A DNA stretch of 64,000 nucleotides from NCBI GenBank assembly GCA_047967505.1, contig CM106541.1, one strand, 5' to 3'. The stretch is from Dipteris shenzhenensis (Eukaryota > Polypodiophyta > Polypodiopsida > Gleicheniales). The translations under genes and the position numbers were made by a program. Below, piece by piece: positions 11,869-22,599 of this stretch (within the stretch, counting starts at the first letter, position 1; every line of letters starts with the position of its first letter). Below the pieces are notes generated by a model. The model was not told where the DNA came from. It saw nothing but the letters and a program-made list of their open reading frames with translations, and made no database searches.

Positions 11869-12451
11869 TGTTAGATATGCTTAATGCCCCACCCTCTTGG
11901 TAACCACCAGTGGTCCAAGGTGCTCAAGCTGTAAGGCCCCCATATGAGGAGAAGCCATGTGTGAGCCCGGGACACTAGATGGATCTTGACTTGCATGTCA
12001 GATGAGGTCTATCAATGAGACCGTTGATGGTAGAAATGTGATTGTGTGGGAGTCCCTTATTCTTGCTGGGGCCTGGAACGACGGTATAGGAAATATTCTT
12101 TGAATATTCCATGGACGACTAGTCGGTTTCACTGACTAGGTTAACTGGTTGGCTTCACCGACTAGGTTGACTGGTAGGTTCCACCGACTACGTTGATCTG
12201 ACTACTGTCCTCATAGCTATAAAGAGGCGAGCTTCCCAGTCCATTGTACCAGATCAAATCTTCCAGCTAGTAGCTCTTCACCTAGTATGTGTCTAGATCG
12301 CCATCTAAGCTCCACTGTGGGAGCGCACGGTTGGACGGAGCCATCATCTGTACTATATCAGTATTGAAGAAAAATTTTGTTCATCTTCAGTTTGCTGTGT
12401 ACTCTCTATTCTTTGTTCAGTTTCTATTCCGTTGCGCTGTGCAATTTAACA
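11869..12451 (+). repeat. copia A 5' LTR (583 bp)
   Basis: The LTR begins TGTTAGATATG and ends TTTAACA, so it has the TG...CA borders, and the primer site follows directly. The start is confirmed by the same sequence at 18389 immediately after a polypurine tract. A TATAAAG box lies at 12218-12224, a plausible U3 promoter. Upstream of it, at about 12117-12202, a short motif of the form CACCGACTAGGTTGACTGGT occurs in three diverged copies. This could be an enhancer-like repeat in U3. Confidence 0.93.
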
Positions 12452-12464
12452 TGGTGTCAGAGTC
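12452..12464 (+). other. copia A primer-binding site
   Basis: TGGTGTCAGAGTC directly follows the LTR. It matches the plant copia Met-tRNA primer site TGGTATCAGAGCC except for single-base changes. This is where minus-strand DNA synthesis would start. Confidence 0.85.
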
Positions 12465-12527
12465 GAGGCGGCTCTAAGGATCGAAGAATAGAAGAGAGGC
12501 AAGGGCTTCAACAGCATATACGGAGTG

Positions 12528-15150
12528 ATGGCAACAGGAAGCAGCTCGAGTTCAGTAGCTGCTGCTGCACCAACAATCTAGGCGTTGAGGATTCGCCCAC
12601 TAGCCTTCACTGAAGGCAAGCTAGATGGTACGAACTACACTATGTGAAAGTTTAAAATTATTGCTATTCTGGATTCATATGAGCTTTTGGAGACAGTACT
12701 GGGGGACCTAGAACCACAAGGAACCCCCGACCCAGCAAATCCGGGGAGTACGATACCTCCTAATGTCGACCTTCTATGAGCTTGAAAACGCAGGAACGCA
12801 GATGCTCTGTGTGCCCCGTTTACAAGTACTACTGATAGTGTTTTGACCTTGATTCAGCATACATCTAAGGCAATTGTGGCCTGGAACATATTGAAGAGTC
12901 AGTATGAGACGCGGAATCAGACAAGGATCCAGAACCTGGAGAATCAGCTCACAGCTGAGAAGTTTAATGAAGGAGAGACAGCGGAGGCGTTCGTAACACG
13001 AATAAAAAATATGCGTGACTAGATGGTTGGTGCTGGGATACAAAAGACTAGCGAAGAGCGGTGTCTCCGGATATGTCCACCAAGGTTTGATGGACTGGTA
13101 ACAGCGCTTAACACTCAGGTGAGACCCCAACCATTGTCATTTGAGGAGTTTTGTGCTTTCCTTATAGAGGAGGAATTGAGGCTTAAAGCTCGAGATGGAG
13201 GCGGCAATGGGGATGCTGCATTCTCTGCCACTGCGAAAGTGAAAGGTGGTTCCTCTACAAAAGGTGAGTCCTCTACTAGTGGTGACAAAAAGAAGGGTGG
13301 CAAGAAGAAGTTTCAGGGAGAATGCTTCTACTGCAAGAAGAAGGGCCATGTGATTATTGATTGCCGAGTCAAGAAAGCATATGAAAAGAATGGTACCCTG
13401 AAGAAGACAGATAAGGGGAAAGAGACAGCTAACACAGCGGAAGCAGAGTTGGATCTATTTCTGGTCATTGAGGAAGAGTGTTCCTCAGTTCAAGAAGCAT
13501 CAACCATTGATTCATGGGTGTTGGATAGTGGTGTCTCTGGTCACATGACGTGCAAGAAGGGTCTATATTGTTCCATGCAGCCTCTACAAGAACCCATCAC
13601 TGTGACGGTTGGAAATAATACAAAATGCCCTCTTGAAGGTATAGGTACGGTTTCATTTGTTTATGTAAATGGAGATGTTATGAAACTATCTAATGTGCTC
13701 TATGTTTCACAAATCAAGAGAAATTTGCTATCAGTTGCGTTCATAACTGACCTTGACCATGAGGTGAGGTTCAACAAGATATGAGTAAAAATTCAAGATA
13801 GTGCTAGCAATCTTGTTGGCACAGGAGTAAGGAGGAATAACCTGTATGATCTAAGTGCTCTTACAGCCACCACTAGAGTGGGCATAAGCAGACTTTGGCA
13901 CGAAAGATTTGGCCACATCGGATTTGCAGTGCTGAAGGAGATATAGAAGCAAGGTATGGTTGCTTACTTACCTGCAGGAGCAGAAATCAAAGAACTGTGT
14001 GAAGCTTGCATGATGGGCAAGCAACAAAGAAAGCATTCCCACAAGAAAGCAAGAATAGAGCAAACACTCCTCTAGAGTTGGTGCATGTTGACTTGTGCGG
14101 TAAGATGCCTACACATGCCTTGGGGGGATCTTTCTATTTTTTATTGTTTGTCGACGACTATAGAGGAAGATGTGGGTGTACTTTCTTCACGAAAAGGCTC
14201 AAGCTTTTGGTAAATTGAAAGAATGGCTACAGCTTGTTGAAAATGAAACAGGGAGAAAAGTGAAGAAAATTAGATCGGATGGCTGTGGTGAGTTTGTTTC
14301 TACAGAGTTTGGAGATTTTCGCAAGAGCAAAGGGATTAAGCGACAAACGACAACACCACATACACCTCAGCAAAATTCGATTGTTGAACGTCAAATGCGG
14401 ACCACCGTGGAGATAGGGAGGTGTATGTTGAAAGGTGCTGGACTTCCAAATCACTTTTGGGCTGAGGCTGTCAATACTGCGGTTTACATCCTTAATCGTA
14501 GTTATATAAAGTCACTTAAAGGTAAAACACCACATGAGGCTTACAACAGTAAGAAGCCATCTATCTCCCACTTCAGAACGTTTGGGTGTGAATGCTATGC
14601 GTATGTACCAGACAAAGAGAGAAACAAGCTACAACCAAAAAGCACCAAATGTATCTTCTTAGGCTATTGTGATGAGAAGAAAGCCTATGAGTTGTATGAC
14701 CGAGAGACAAAGAAGATCATAGCGAGCCGCAATATGGTGTTCAGGGAGCAGTCACATGTAGTGGAGGTAGAGAAGAGCTCTTCCACTTTATCATCAAGCG
14801 AAGAGGTAATTCACTATGGACTTGTCCCAGGAGCTATAAACAAGGAGGAAATATCAGATGATGAAGGTGTAAGTCACAAATCTATTGTTATACCACCGGA
14901 AAAGCCATTGCCGCGATGGGTAAGGAAAATCTATGACCATGATAACTAGATACCTATGTCTGTTGAGCAACATGCAGATGGACCAAGGCGGTCTCAAAGA
15001 ATCGAGGAGTAAAGGAGGACTTCTGCTCACATAGTCAATATGGCCTTGATGGTTGAGATTATTGCAGAAGTAAAGGAGCCTGCAAATCGGAGAAAGCACT
15101 TGCAAACCGAGATTGAAAAAACGCTATGCAAGTAGACTATGGGCCTGCAT
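12528..15150 (+). pseudogene. copia A gag-protease-integrase remnant
   Basis: The reading starts at ATG 12528 (MATGSSSSSVAAAAP) and shows gag with FTEGKLDGTNYTM. A CCHC knuckle CFYCKKKGHVIIDC lies near 13320-13365. The protease SWVLDSGVSGHMT is near 13515; the usual DSGAS is altered to DSGVS, keeping the Asp. The GAG-pre-integrase WHERFGHIGF and CEACMMGKQ follow. Integrase runs from LELVHVDLCGKM through IRSDGCGEFVS, HTPQQNSIVER and HFWAEAVNTAVY. There are stops in gag, an internal stop after 13784, and two frameshifts near 14030 and 14165. A linker reaching PRWVRKIYD and the very start of RT (about 15050-15130) end at the nested insertion. Confidence 0.9.
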
Positions 15151-15162
15151 TAATTTAAGTCA

Positions 15163-16624
15163 TTGTACATTAACATGACCAATGCATTTATGCCATATAT
15201 CAATATCTGCAACTACACCGATCCCATGTGCAAACATTGCTGCACTCAATTTAGGCATGTCCGCATCCAACGTAAACATCCTGCCCTTCTTCTTTCCTTT
15301 TGCTATCAAGCGACCTTTATTTTTCATATCCTCAACAAAGCATCCATGAGGATTAAATTTTACTTGCGAGCCCTGCTCAACCATTTGACCAACAGAAACC
15401 ATGTTCTTGGTAATATTCGGGACATGAATACATCATACAGGTATTTCGTTTTCCCATCATGCATAGACAAAGGAATTTTACCAATCTACATAATAGGATG
15501 TGTAGTATCATCACCAGTCTCCACAAATCCTGGTCTTTCTATTTTCCTTGCATCCTGCATCCATTCTGCATGACCTGTCATGTGGTTTGACGCACCTGAG
15601 TCAACATACCACACATCATTGCTTTCTTCAGCACTCACAGGATTGATCATGTGCTGCACCATAAACGAATGCTCATTTCTGTCATCACCCTGTCTACTAG
15701 AGGATGCATAATTGCCTTGCTGCAATTTTTCAGTCATGATGTCATTCTTCTTTTTATAGTAGTCTTTAACCATATGACCAATTTTACCACAGTAGTAGCA
15801 TTCAACATTTCTGTTTACATTTTGGTCTCTCTGCCATCCACCACGACCTCTTTGGCTCCCCCTGCCTCTAAAGTTACCATGTCCTTCTCCATAGGACTGG
15901 TTTTCTTGAATTTGCTGCATATTCTGATTTCTGCCATGGCCTCCAGATTGGCCTCTTCTACCTTTGCCTCTACCTCTTCCAGCATTTGAGTAGAAGACAA
16001 TTTCTTCTGAAGTTCGTCCTAAAGAAGATGCACAACCATTTCTCTGCTCTTCAGAAATTAGAAGAGCAATCAACTGCTTAAAATCAGGAAAATTCTCACG
16101 GACGGCAATGGATGTCCGGAACTATGCATAATAATTTCCTAGACCTTTCAAGGTCATAGAAACTAAATCATCTTCCACTGGCGACCCAATGGAAGCAAGT
16201 GCATCTGCAATCTTCTTCACCTTCATGTGGTAGTCATTGATGCTCATATTTTCTCTCTGCACATTATGCAACTCCTACTTGAGCTGCATTTTCCTGGCTT
16301 GCGTATTTGTGCTATACATTTTTGTCAAAGTATCCCACGCCTCCTTCGGCGTGCTTGCATATCCTGAATATGCACAATCATAGAATCTGAAATACTGATA
16401 GATAGCCAGTACATAACTTTACTGACTCTCTTATGCTAGCCTTTAAATGCCTGCAACTCTTGTTGATTGGGAACATTAGGAATAACTGGTTCTTATTCAG
16501 TGCTAGTCATGAACTCCCAATAGCCTTTTCCCTTAAGGAAATTCGTCATTCTAAACTTCCATGCTTGGAAGTTGTTCTTGTCAAGCTTTTCAGTGACTAT
16601 CTGCGAAAGAGCATCAGACGCCAT
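15163..16624 (-). pseudogene. copia D gag-protease remnant
   Basis: The reading begins at ATG 16624 with MASDALSQIVTEKLDKNNF, a typical copia gag start (a short leader, then YxxWK). It continues through the UBN2-type capsid region (STPKEAWDTLTKMYS, MSINDYHMKVKKIADAL). An RG-rich nucleocapsid with the CCHC knuckle CYYCGKIGHMVKDY follows near 15800, the final Cys replaced by Tyr. The protease VWYVDSGASNHMTGH is at about 15610. The last piece (15402-15163) is the pre-integrase domain with WHKCIGHVNVQ. A few stops and one frameshift interrupt gag. Confidence 0.88.
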
Positions 16625-17142
16625 TACAGAACATTGCAAAAATATTCTGTCACTGTAAAAAGAACAACTTCTGTCTCACAAGGGCAAATTTGCAAAACTG
16701 ACGAAAGTGGTATTTGACTACACAGTCACTTCTTAGTGACGATTTTGCATCAACAGGCAATAAGAATGATTCCATCACTCCCAATATCTTTGCGCCTAGG
16801 CATACGATGTAATTTCTGCGATAACTTTTCACCGACCTGCGAAACAGTGGTTGCACAGTAAAAAACAAGGCACTTTTTTGAGTGCCTGCGAAAAACTTTC
16901 GCCACCAAAGCGGGCCCTGAAATGGCCTTTAACCAAAGCGAGCCCCAAAATGGCCTCTAATCATATGTTGTCCTCTCGCCACACCGCGAAGGGCATCCCA
17001 ATCTGAGACAATCCTCTTGCAGTTTTCGGTTGTGATACCTGCACAGATTCGCTCCTAAACTCAAAAAAGGAAAGCAACACTAATCCTCTTACCAAGACAC
17101 CGTGAACTTGGTTTGCTTTCTTGAGCTTCTTACCACGAACCG

Positions 17143-17155
17143 AGCTCTGATACCA
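17143..17155 (-). other. copia D primer-binding site
   Basis: The minus strand reads TGGTATCAGAGCT right after the LTR end. This is an exact match to the usual Met-tRNA primer site of plant copia elements and fixes the LTR border. Confidence 0.92.
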
Positions 17156-17448
17156 TGTGAAAAGAGTGGGAGAGAAGTAAGGAGTCTCACTTGCAGCTTT
17201 CTCACATACACAATGGGAGAATACACACAAAGGTGGAGGCTAAGAATAGTTTTTCTCTTCTTAGTTGTGAAAGCCAAAAGAACTCTCTCTAAGTACAAAA
17301 GGAATAGGTGAACCCTATATGTGGGTCTCAAACCAAACTCAGCTAACCTAGGTGGCATACTAACTGAGCCACTAACTAAAGTACATAAAGATAGCTGTCA
17401 TCCAGCTATTATTCATGGGCGGTGTACCAACCGCATGTGCAGCTAACA
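17156..17448 (-). repeat. copia D 5' LTR (293 bp)
   Basis: On the minus strand it begins TGTTAGCTGCACATG and ends CTTTTCACA, so it has TG...CA borders, and the primer site abuts it. There is only this one copy. Its outer neighbour AGTCA (17449-17453) is a candidate target-site copy whose partner is gone. Confidence 0.88.
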
Positions 17449-18388
17449 AGTCAGTGACATAAATGCACAACGGTCACCCTGGCATATCACGAGTGGAGCT
17501 CGATATCTCAACATTGATGTACTACTATTTGGGGATTGAAGTCTAGCAAGAGCTGGCAAGATCTTCATCTCTCAGCAGGAATATGCAAGGGAGATCTCAA
17601 AGGCATTTGGTATGTTCGAGTGCAAGGAGATAGCTACACCTATGGAGGTAAATGCGAGGTTGTCTATGGAGGATGCCTCACCACAAGTAGACATCGGGAG
17701 GTATAGGAAGTTGGTCGGCAGCGTCATCTATTTGTGCAACGCCAGACTGGACATCAGTTTTGCTGTTGGCGTTTTGAGCAGGTTCTCTAATAGCCTCGGG
17801 AAAACCATTGGAATGCAGGGATGCGGGTGCTCAAGTATGTGAAAGGCACTCTTGATTATGGCATCACCTATGGTACTGGCACTTCCTTGGCTGGTCATTG
17901 TGACTCAGATTGGGCTGGAGATGTTGATTTCAGGAAATCAGTTTCTGGATATTGTTTCTCTTTAGGTTCAGGTATCTTCTCTTGGATCAGTTAAAAACAA
18001 CCAACAGTGGCATTGTCTTCTACCAAGGAGGCTGAGTACAAGGCAGCATGTTTTGCTTCTTGTGAAGTAGTGTAGTTGAGGAGGATCTTATGGCACATGG
18101 GAGTGCAAGAGGATGAGGCAACTATGCTGAGGTGCGACAATCAAAGTTGCATGGCCATTGCTAAAAATCTAGTGTTTCATGCGTGCATAAAACATATAGA
18201 GATTCAGTATCACTATGTGCATAATTTGATCGAGGACAGGATAATGGATGGTGTATTGTCCAACAGAGCAAAATGGAGCAGATATCTTCACCAAGGCGCT
18301 CGGGAAGGATCAGCATCAGGGTCATCTTCAGAGACTCGGCATTGGGCAGAGAAGGTAGTTCACCTACGGGTGGACATTGAAGGGGGGG
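17449..18388 (+). pseudogene. copia A reverse transcriptase end, RNase H and polypurine tract
   Basis: Host copia sequence resumes after the nested LTR with the late RT segment YYYLGIEV and the PMEVNARLS..D region (17612 on). RNase H follows: GHCDSDWAGD near 17890, the SSTKEAEYKA segment, LRCDNQSCMAIAKN near 18135, KHIEIQYHYVH and a C-terminal tail. Stops and frameshifts occur at 17546, 17842, 17991 and 18075. The RT part carrying the YVDD catalytic box is absent, apparently deleted at the nested insertion. A G-rich polypurine tract (GAAGGGGGGG, ending 18388) directly precedes the 3' LTR. Confidence 0.9.
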
Positions 18389-18443
18389 TGTTAGATATGC
18401 TCAATGCCCCACCCTCCTAGTAACCACCAGTGATCCAAGGTGC
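18389..18443 (+). repeat. copia A 3' LTR remnant (first 55 bp)
   Basis: Starting right after the polypurine tract, 55 bp match the first 55 bp of the 5' LTR with a handful of transitions. Homology then stops abruptly after CCAAGGTGC. The remaining roughly 530 bp of LTR and the 3' target-site copy are missing, so the element was cut by a deletion or an unrelated sequence joined here. Confidence 0.9.
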
Positions 18444-18940
18444 CCATCGAATGGGCACAATCTTTAAGGGGCATTCACATATAAAATTAGATTAACACTA
18501 CAAATAAGTGTAATCATCAATGGTGGAAGCAACAAATTGGGCCATGCATTAAATGGTACGGATGTCACCAAGAAAGGGAATTTTGTGATGATGAAAATAA
18601 GGGGATAATAAGATATTAGGTTAATGCAAAGATATGGAAGGGAACCCTAATTTCTTCACTACTTAAGCTTTCTACAATTTTGGGCCCTCTTTTTCTCATT
18701 CAAACACTATTTAGAGACACAAGCACTCTCACCTTTATTGTGCCAAAGCTAACTGACTCATAAATCTTGTAGTAGCCCACCCCCTACAAAGCCCAAACGG
18801 GTACAAATAAGGGTTATTTGAATGCATGTGATATACAGGTTTTCAAGTAGTGAGCCCTCCCCTTGACCTCTACCTCCACTTGCAATTCATCATATTGTTG
18901 ATAAATGCTCTTAAAATGTGGGATGCCTTGTTGGAAAAAA
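18444..18940. other. No recognisable gene
   Basis: AT-rich sequence between the broken copia A 3' LTR and a tandem repeat. I see no motif or repeat of note. Confidence 0.4.
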
Positions 18941-18944
18941 AAAA

Positions 18945-19500
18945 GTCTGGAGCTTTGTTTTGCGAGATAGGTACTTTATCTAAGTCTATCTCCACCTCTA
19001 CTTTGAGGATAGACACAAGCCTTAACCTCAACATTTTTCCTCTCAATTTAGTATAGATGACTCATGCTTTCTTCTGCCTTGTGCCTGCATCTCTTACTGA
19101 GATGCTTCATTTTATTTTGCTCCTCCTCATGTTACCCTTTGCTCTTTCTTCTCCCTTTCTTTTCTTTTCTTTTTTTGGACAAATGGAGATTTGCTTTGCG
19201 AGATAGGTACTTAAATAAGTCTATCTCCACCTCTACTTTGAGGATAGACACGAGCCTTAACGTCAACATTTTTCCTCTCAATTTAGTACATATGACTCTT
19301 GTTTCCTTCTGCCTTGTGCTTCCATCTATTACTCTGATGCTTCATTTTCTTTTGCTCTTATTTAATCAAATTGACTTATTACTTTGCTTCTTTTGCTTGG
19401 TGAATGATTTGATCACAATCTTGATCATCTTTGCCCCCTCCTCATGTTCCACTTTGCGCTTTCTTTTCTTTTCTTTTTTGAACAAAAAAAATATTTTATA
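18945..19500 (+). repeat. Two-copy tandem repeat of about 240 bp
   Basis: A unit starting near GCGAGATAGGTACTT and running through CTCAATTTAGTA to a pyrimidine-rich TTTCTTTTCTTTTTTT end occurs at about 18953-19186. It occurs again at about 19187-19490, the second copy enlarged by an internal insertion near 19350-19430. The copies differ by scattered substitutions. It gives open frames on the plus strand, but I regard them as noncoding. Confidence 0.8.
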
Positions 19501-19684
19501 TTCCACCTTAAACGACATGAGGTAACCACTCGTTCATTTTTTATTACACTTGGTTCAAGAAATACTTAAGATAACCACCTAAAGTTTTGATTACTACTGG
19601 TTCAACTGGTATAGATGAAAAGCCAAAGTGGACTAAGAACAAGATAAAGCAAATGGAAATCATACATCAAATGTAGATTGAAGG

Positions 19685-19842
19685 TTTAGTTTAGCTTTGA
19701 AATCCTTGATCACTGCCTTGCCATCTTGGTAGATAGCCCATTTACCTTTTTTTCTAGCCTCCTTTAGCTTAGAAAGCTCTAAGGATTTGCTCTTTAGCTA
19801 GGTTTTTGTGAGTTCCTCTGCAATCCTATAGTAGGTCTTGGC
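19685..19842 (-). pseudogene. Unrecognised coding-like fragment beside a dispersed repeat
   Basis: The minus-strand reading gives about 52 codons with one stop. It is rich in Lys/Glu and contains KLKEARKKGKWAIYQDGK. It lies directly after the dispersed repeat copy at 19843-20245, read in the same direction, so it could be the first coding part of an element whose LTR or leader is that repeat. I cannot name the family. Confidence 0.4.
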
Positions 19843-20245
19843 AGTGATTCATGTGTCATGGGGACATTGAAGAGATGCCGATGGAGCCTCCACTCCAAGC
19901 TACTCCTTGTGAGAGCAATGCAAGGTACGAGTCATCCACAAGTATTACTCAAGCGACCTCCAGATCGTTGCAATGTGTTTCCACATGAGAAAGAGGGAAG
20001 GGGGAGAGGGGATAAGAGAGGGGAGAAGAGAGCAGAGAAGGGAGGGAGAAGGAAAAGGGAAGAGGAGAGTGAAGGGGGATGGAGTGGCAAACACAAGGGC
20101 ACTACAATGGAAACAAGAGAACACCCAAAACACTCTCTTGGAAGAGAAGAGGGAGCTTGTATTCAAACTTGTGCAAACAACAATGAAACCATTTGGCCTT
20201 AAATACAAGTCACCTTTTGAAGGGAGGGCCAACCCTAATCTCTTT
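19843..20245 (-). repeat. Dispersed repeat, copy 1 (inverted relative to copy 2 at 57.2-57.6 kb)
   Basis: The reverse complement of this segment matches 57190-57620 over roughly 400 bp: a block with AAAGGTGACxTGTAT, a TATA-like site, CTCTTCCAAGAGAGTGTTTT, pyrimidine-rich stretches, and CAAGGAGTA..GGAGTGGAG..CTCCATCGGCAT. The arrangement (TATA-like box, pyrimidine tract, then coding-like sequence on one side) resembles an LTR or a 5' leader, but TG...CA borders were not established. Confidence 0.7.
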
Positions 20246-21540
20246 ATACCACTCTCTCTTCTCATTCTTTTACCATCCTCTTGGGCCCATCTAGCTTCAA
20301 GACACAATCCTAGCTCTATGGACTTACCATTGTCCATCAAATCACGTCACTTAACCAACGGTGGCATATTGTTAATCAATCGATTAACATGCTGCCCTTC
20401 CTGAGCTTAATCCAGTCCTCTGGATCGTGAATGTGCACTGGGCTGAATCTTCTTTTGATCCATTGCAGTAGAGGGATGTAGTGGCTCCTTGTTATGGAAT
20501 GCTTGCTGGAAGTATGGATGAGTGATTCTTCTAGAACTAGCACCTCAGGGTTTATGTGAGCCGAGTTGAGTACTTGTGACCATTCAATGAAGGAATAAGA
20601 AAAATAATAGTCTAAGGGGTAAGTTATTAGGAAGAACATGTTAGCAGGGATTAATGTAAGATCCTAGTGGTGTTAGTGTTAGCAGAGTAAGTAAAGTGCA
20701 TTCTCATGCTCCTCTTAGATCCCATATTTGATTTGAGTGGTACTTCTAATGGATTCTCATCAGACTATGTCTTTGTAATGCCATGTTTGAACGTCTAGAA
20801 TTATGCATGACATCTTGTCTCTCTACATTGAAGTGCCTTCAAAATCCATTTTATGGATCATATTTCATTGAGGGCCTTGCTTGGAAGTATCTGAGCTCAA
20901 TAAGGTTATGGCACCATCTGGGGCTTTATTTTTTCCAAGTCATCAAATCGAATACACCATACAAACCCCTAAAATGAGGACTATGGCTAAAGAGGATTAT
21001 AGAAGGGGGATTCTAGGAAAGGATTCTAAGCTAGAACCGAAAGAAAAGAAAAATAAAGAAAAGAGGATGAGTAGAAGTTAGATAGTTAATGGTGACGTTA
21101 GTAAAGGAATGTGAGACAAGCTTTGAGGGTCACAAGAAACTCATCCAAACCCAGAGAACCACTTGTCATTCCATGTGTGAACTCAAATTCGAGACCCTGA
21201 TGACTTAGGCATAAGTCAATGCCATGTTCTGTTTTGGCCTTGCTGAAGGGATGTGTTGTTGATGCTGATTGGTGTATCGACTTTCCGTAGTGTTTGTAGC
21301 TTATCTTCATGACCAAGGAGCCATTGTGCTAATGTACTTGTGATTTGTTGAGTGTGCCGTGCTGAGAACCTGAAGAGGACCGACTGCCTATTTTTACCTA
21401 GGACTTACTCATGTGACATATTGTCCAATTGTGATCCAAACCTAGCAAGAACATTTTGTAGACCACCAGAGGCATATGAATTGTATAGCTATTCGAGACC
21501 TCATGTAAGTCTGATAATCAGTAATGTTGCTTAAAGTTCT
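20246..21540. other. No recognisable gene
   Basis: Several short open frames of 60-90 codons occur on both strands without any motif I can name. The sequence may be the decayed interior of an LTR element, since gypsy-like protease sequence appears at 22.6 kb on the plus strand. Confidence 0.35.
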
Positions 21541-21549
21541 TCGAGATCC

Positions 21550-22560
21550 TTGATTACAGAAGTAGGTTCTTGTGGAGCTACTCCACTTTTAGAAGTAGGT
21601 TCTTGTGGATCTACTGTTGGCATGTTTCTAGTTGTCAGTGTTGCACCATTGAACATTGTGATCTCCCACATGTATCACTTCTATGATACTCATCATAATA
21701 AAGTGATATATATTCTATGTATCAAGTGTGAGTAGGATTGCAATGTCTCAGAGATATTTTGCGAGATATTTTGCTTTTGTTGAGCCCAAGTTTTAGCTGA
21801 GAAAGTTGTCAGGGATGAAGATAATTTGTTGTTCACATTGGAAGGTTCTTGTGGGACTTCTGTTATGATGGGCATTATTTGTGTGGCCGATTCCACCATG
21901 TAAAAATATGAAATAAGTCATATTTCTTTTACTATGACATATGTGATCTTCAAAAGATGTTTTTCTGCATAGAATTTTATGATTCTGACATTGCCAATGC
22001 ATCCAGAGCAGGCCAAAATTCCCAAATCGACCACGTTTTTGTGCAATCTCCCATTCCAGGCATTTTTACTCTTTTCTGAGCCTCCGGGCGTCGATTTTTG
22101 GTGTTTCCAGGGTCGATTTAGGGATTTTGGCCCGCTCTGGACGCGTTGGCGATGTTAGCATCACCAAATTCTACAGAGAAAATCAAGGATCTTATATCTG
22201 CATTTAATGTGAAGCCTACGTACTAGACTGACATTTTTACAGTAAGTATTCGTATTTTATGGTATTTCCCATATTTTGAGTTCAACAAAAATAGGTAAAT
22301 AGTGAATATCTTAGAGGGCCCCAAAATGAGTTCCCTTCTTTCCTAATGTTAATGTGGATTCAACATTCGTCTTGGTAGTTTCTTGTGTTGCTGTCTCCGT
22401 TTTTGAGATAGGTTCTTGTGTAACTACTCTAGAGGAGGTAGATGAATTCCTTTGCATATGATCCTCTTGCATTGGTGCTTTTCCCTTATCCTTGAAAGGA
22501 GTTTCTCGCTGTTCTTAGCATCTTTGCAGAGTAGGTTCTTGTGTGACTACTACTGGTGCA
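21550..22560 (+). repeat. Five interspersed copies of a TAGGTTCTTGTG-type motif
   Basis: GTAGGTTCTTGTGGAGCTACTCC and close variants start near 21562, 21594, 21840, 22408 and 22529. Read on the plus strand they encode (V/I)GSC(G/V)(A/T/S)T. The first two are 32 bp apart, the others far apart. They lie upstream of a gypsy-like protease fragment, so they could be the remains of a repeated peptide in a gag or linker, split by later insertions such as the palindrome at 21955-22190. Confidence 0.6.
21955..22190. repeat. 235-bp imperfect palindrome (foldback or MITE-like)
   Basis: The left arm (about 21955-22032) and right arm (about 22111-22190) are reverse complements over about 75 bp. The core arms 22002-22032 and 22111-22141 (TCCAGAGC.GGCCAAAATxCC) differ at only four positions. 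A loop of about 78 bp separates them. There is no coding content. It could be a MITE or the remnant of an inverted duplication. Confidence 0.85.
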
Positions 22561-22599
22561 TTTGCACTTGTTGATGCTTTTGTATTGATAGATTTGGGG

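Larger units (their letters stand above)
15150..17448 (-). mobile_element. Nested, 3'-truncated Ty1/copia (copia D)
   Basis: On the minus strand there is a 293-bp LTR (17448-17156), a perfect primer site, a gag with zinc knuckle, protease and the start of the GAG-pre-integrase domain. The sequence ends there. Integrase, RT, RNase H and the 3' LTR are missing. Because copia A coding sequence lies on both sides, copia D inserted into copia A and later lost its 3' half together with part of copia A's RT. The exact left junction lies between about 15120 and 15165, because both reading directions look coding there. Confidence 0.85.
11869..18443 (+). mobile_element. Ty1/copia retrotransposon (copia A) with truncated 3' LTR and a nested copia
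   Basis: The 5' LTR (11869-12451), primer site, gag-pol in copia order, a polypurine tract and the first 55 bp of the 3' LTR are all visible. The internal region is interrupted at about 15150-17448 by another copia on the opposite strand, and host RT sequence is missing around that site. The 55 bp of 3' LTR differ from the 5' LTR at about four positions, so the element is not recent. Several stops and frameshifts make it non-autonomous. Confidence 0.92.

Noticed and set aside
17089-17358. Open frames across the copia D LTR
   Set aside because: LTR and primer-site sequence is noncoding; the frames are incidental.
19858-20404. Lys/Glu/Arg-rich frames on plus strand and hydrophobic frame on minus strand
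   Set aside because: They come from purine/pyrimidine-rich dispersed repeat DNA also present at 57.2-57.6 kb.
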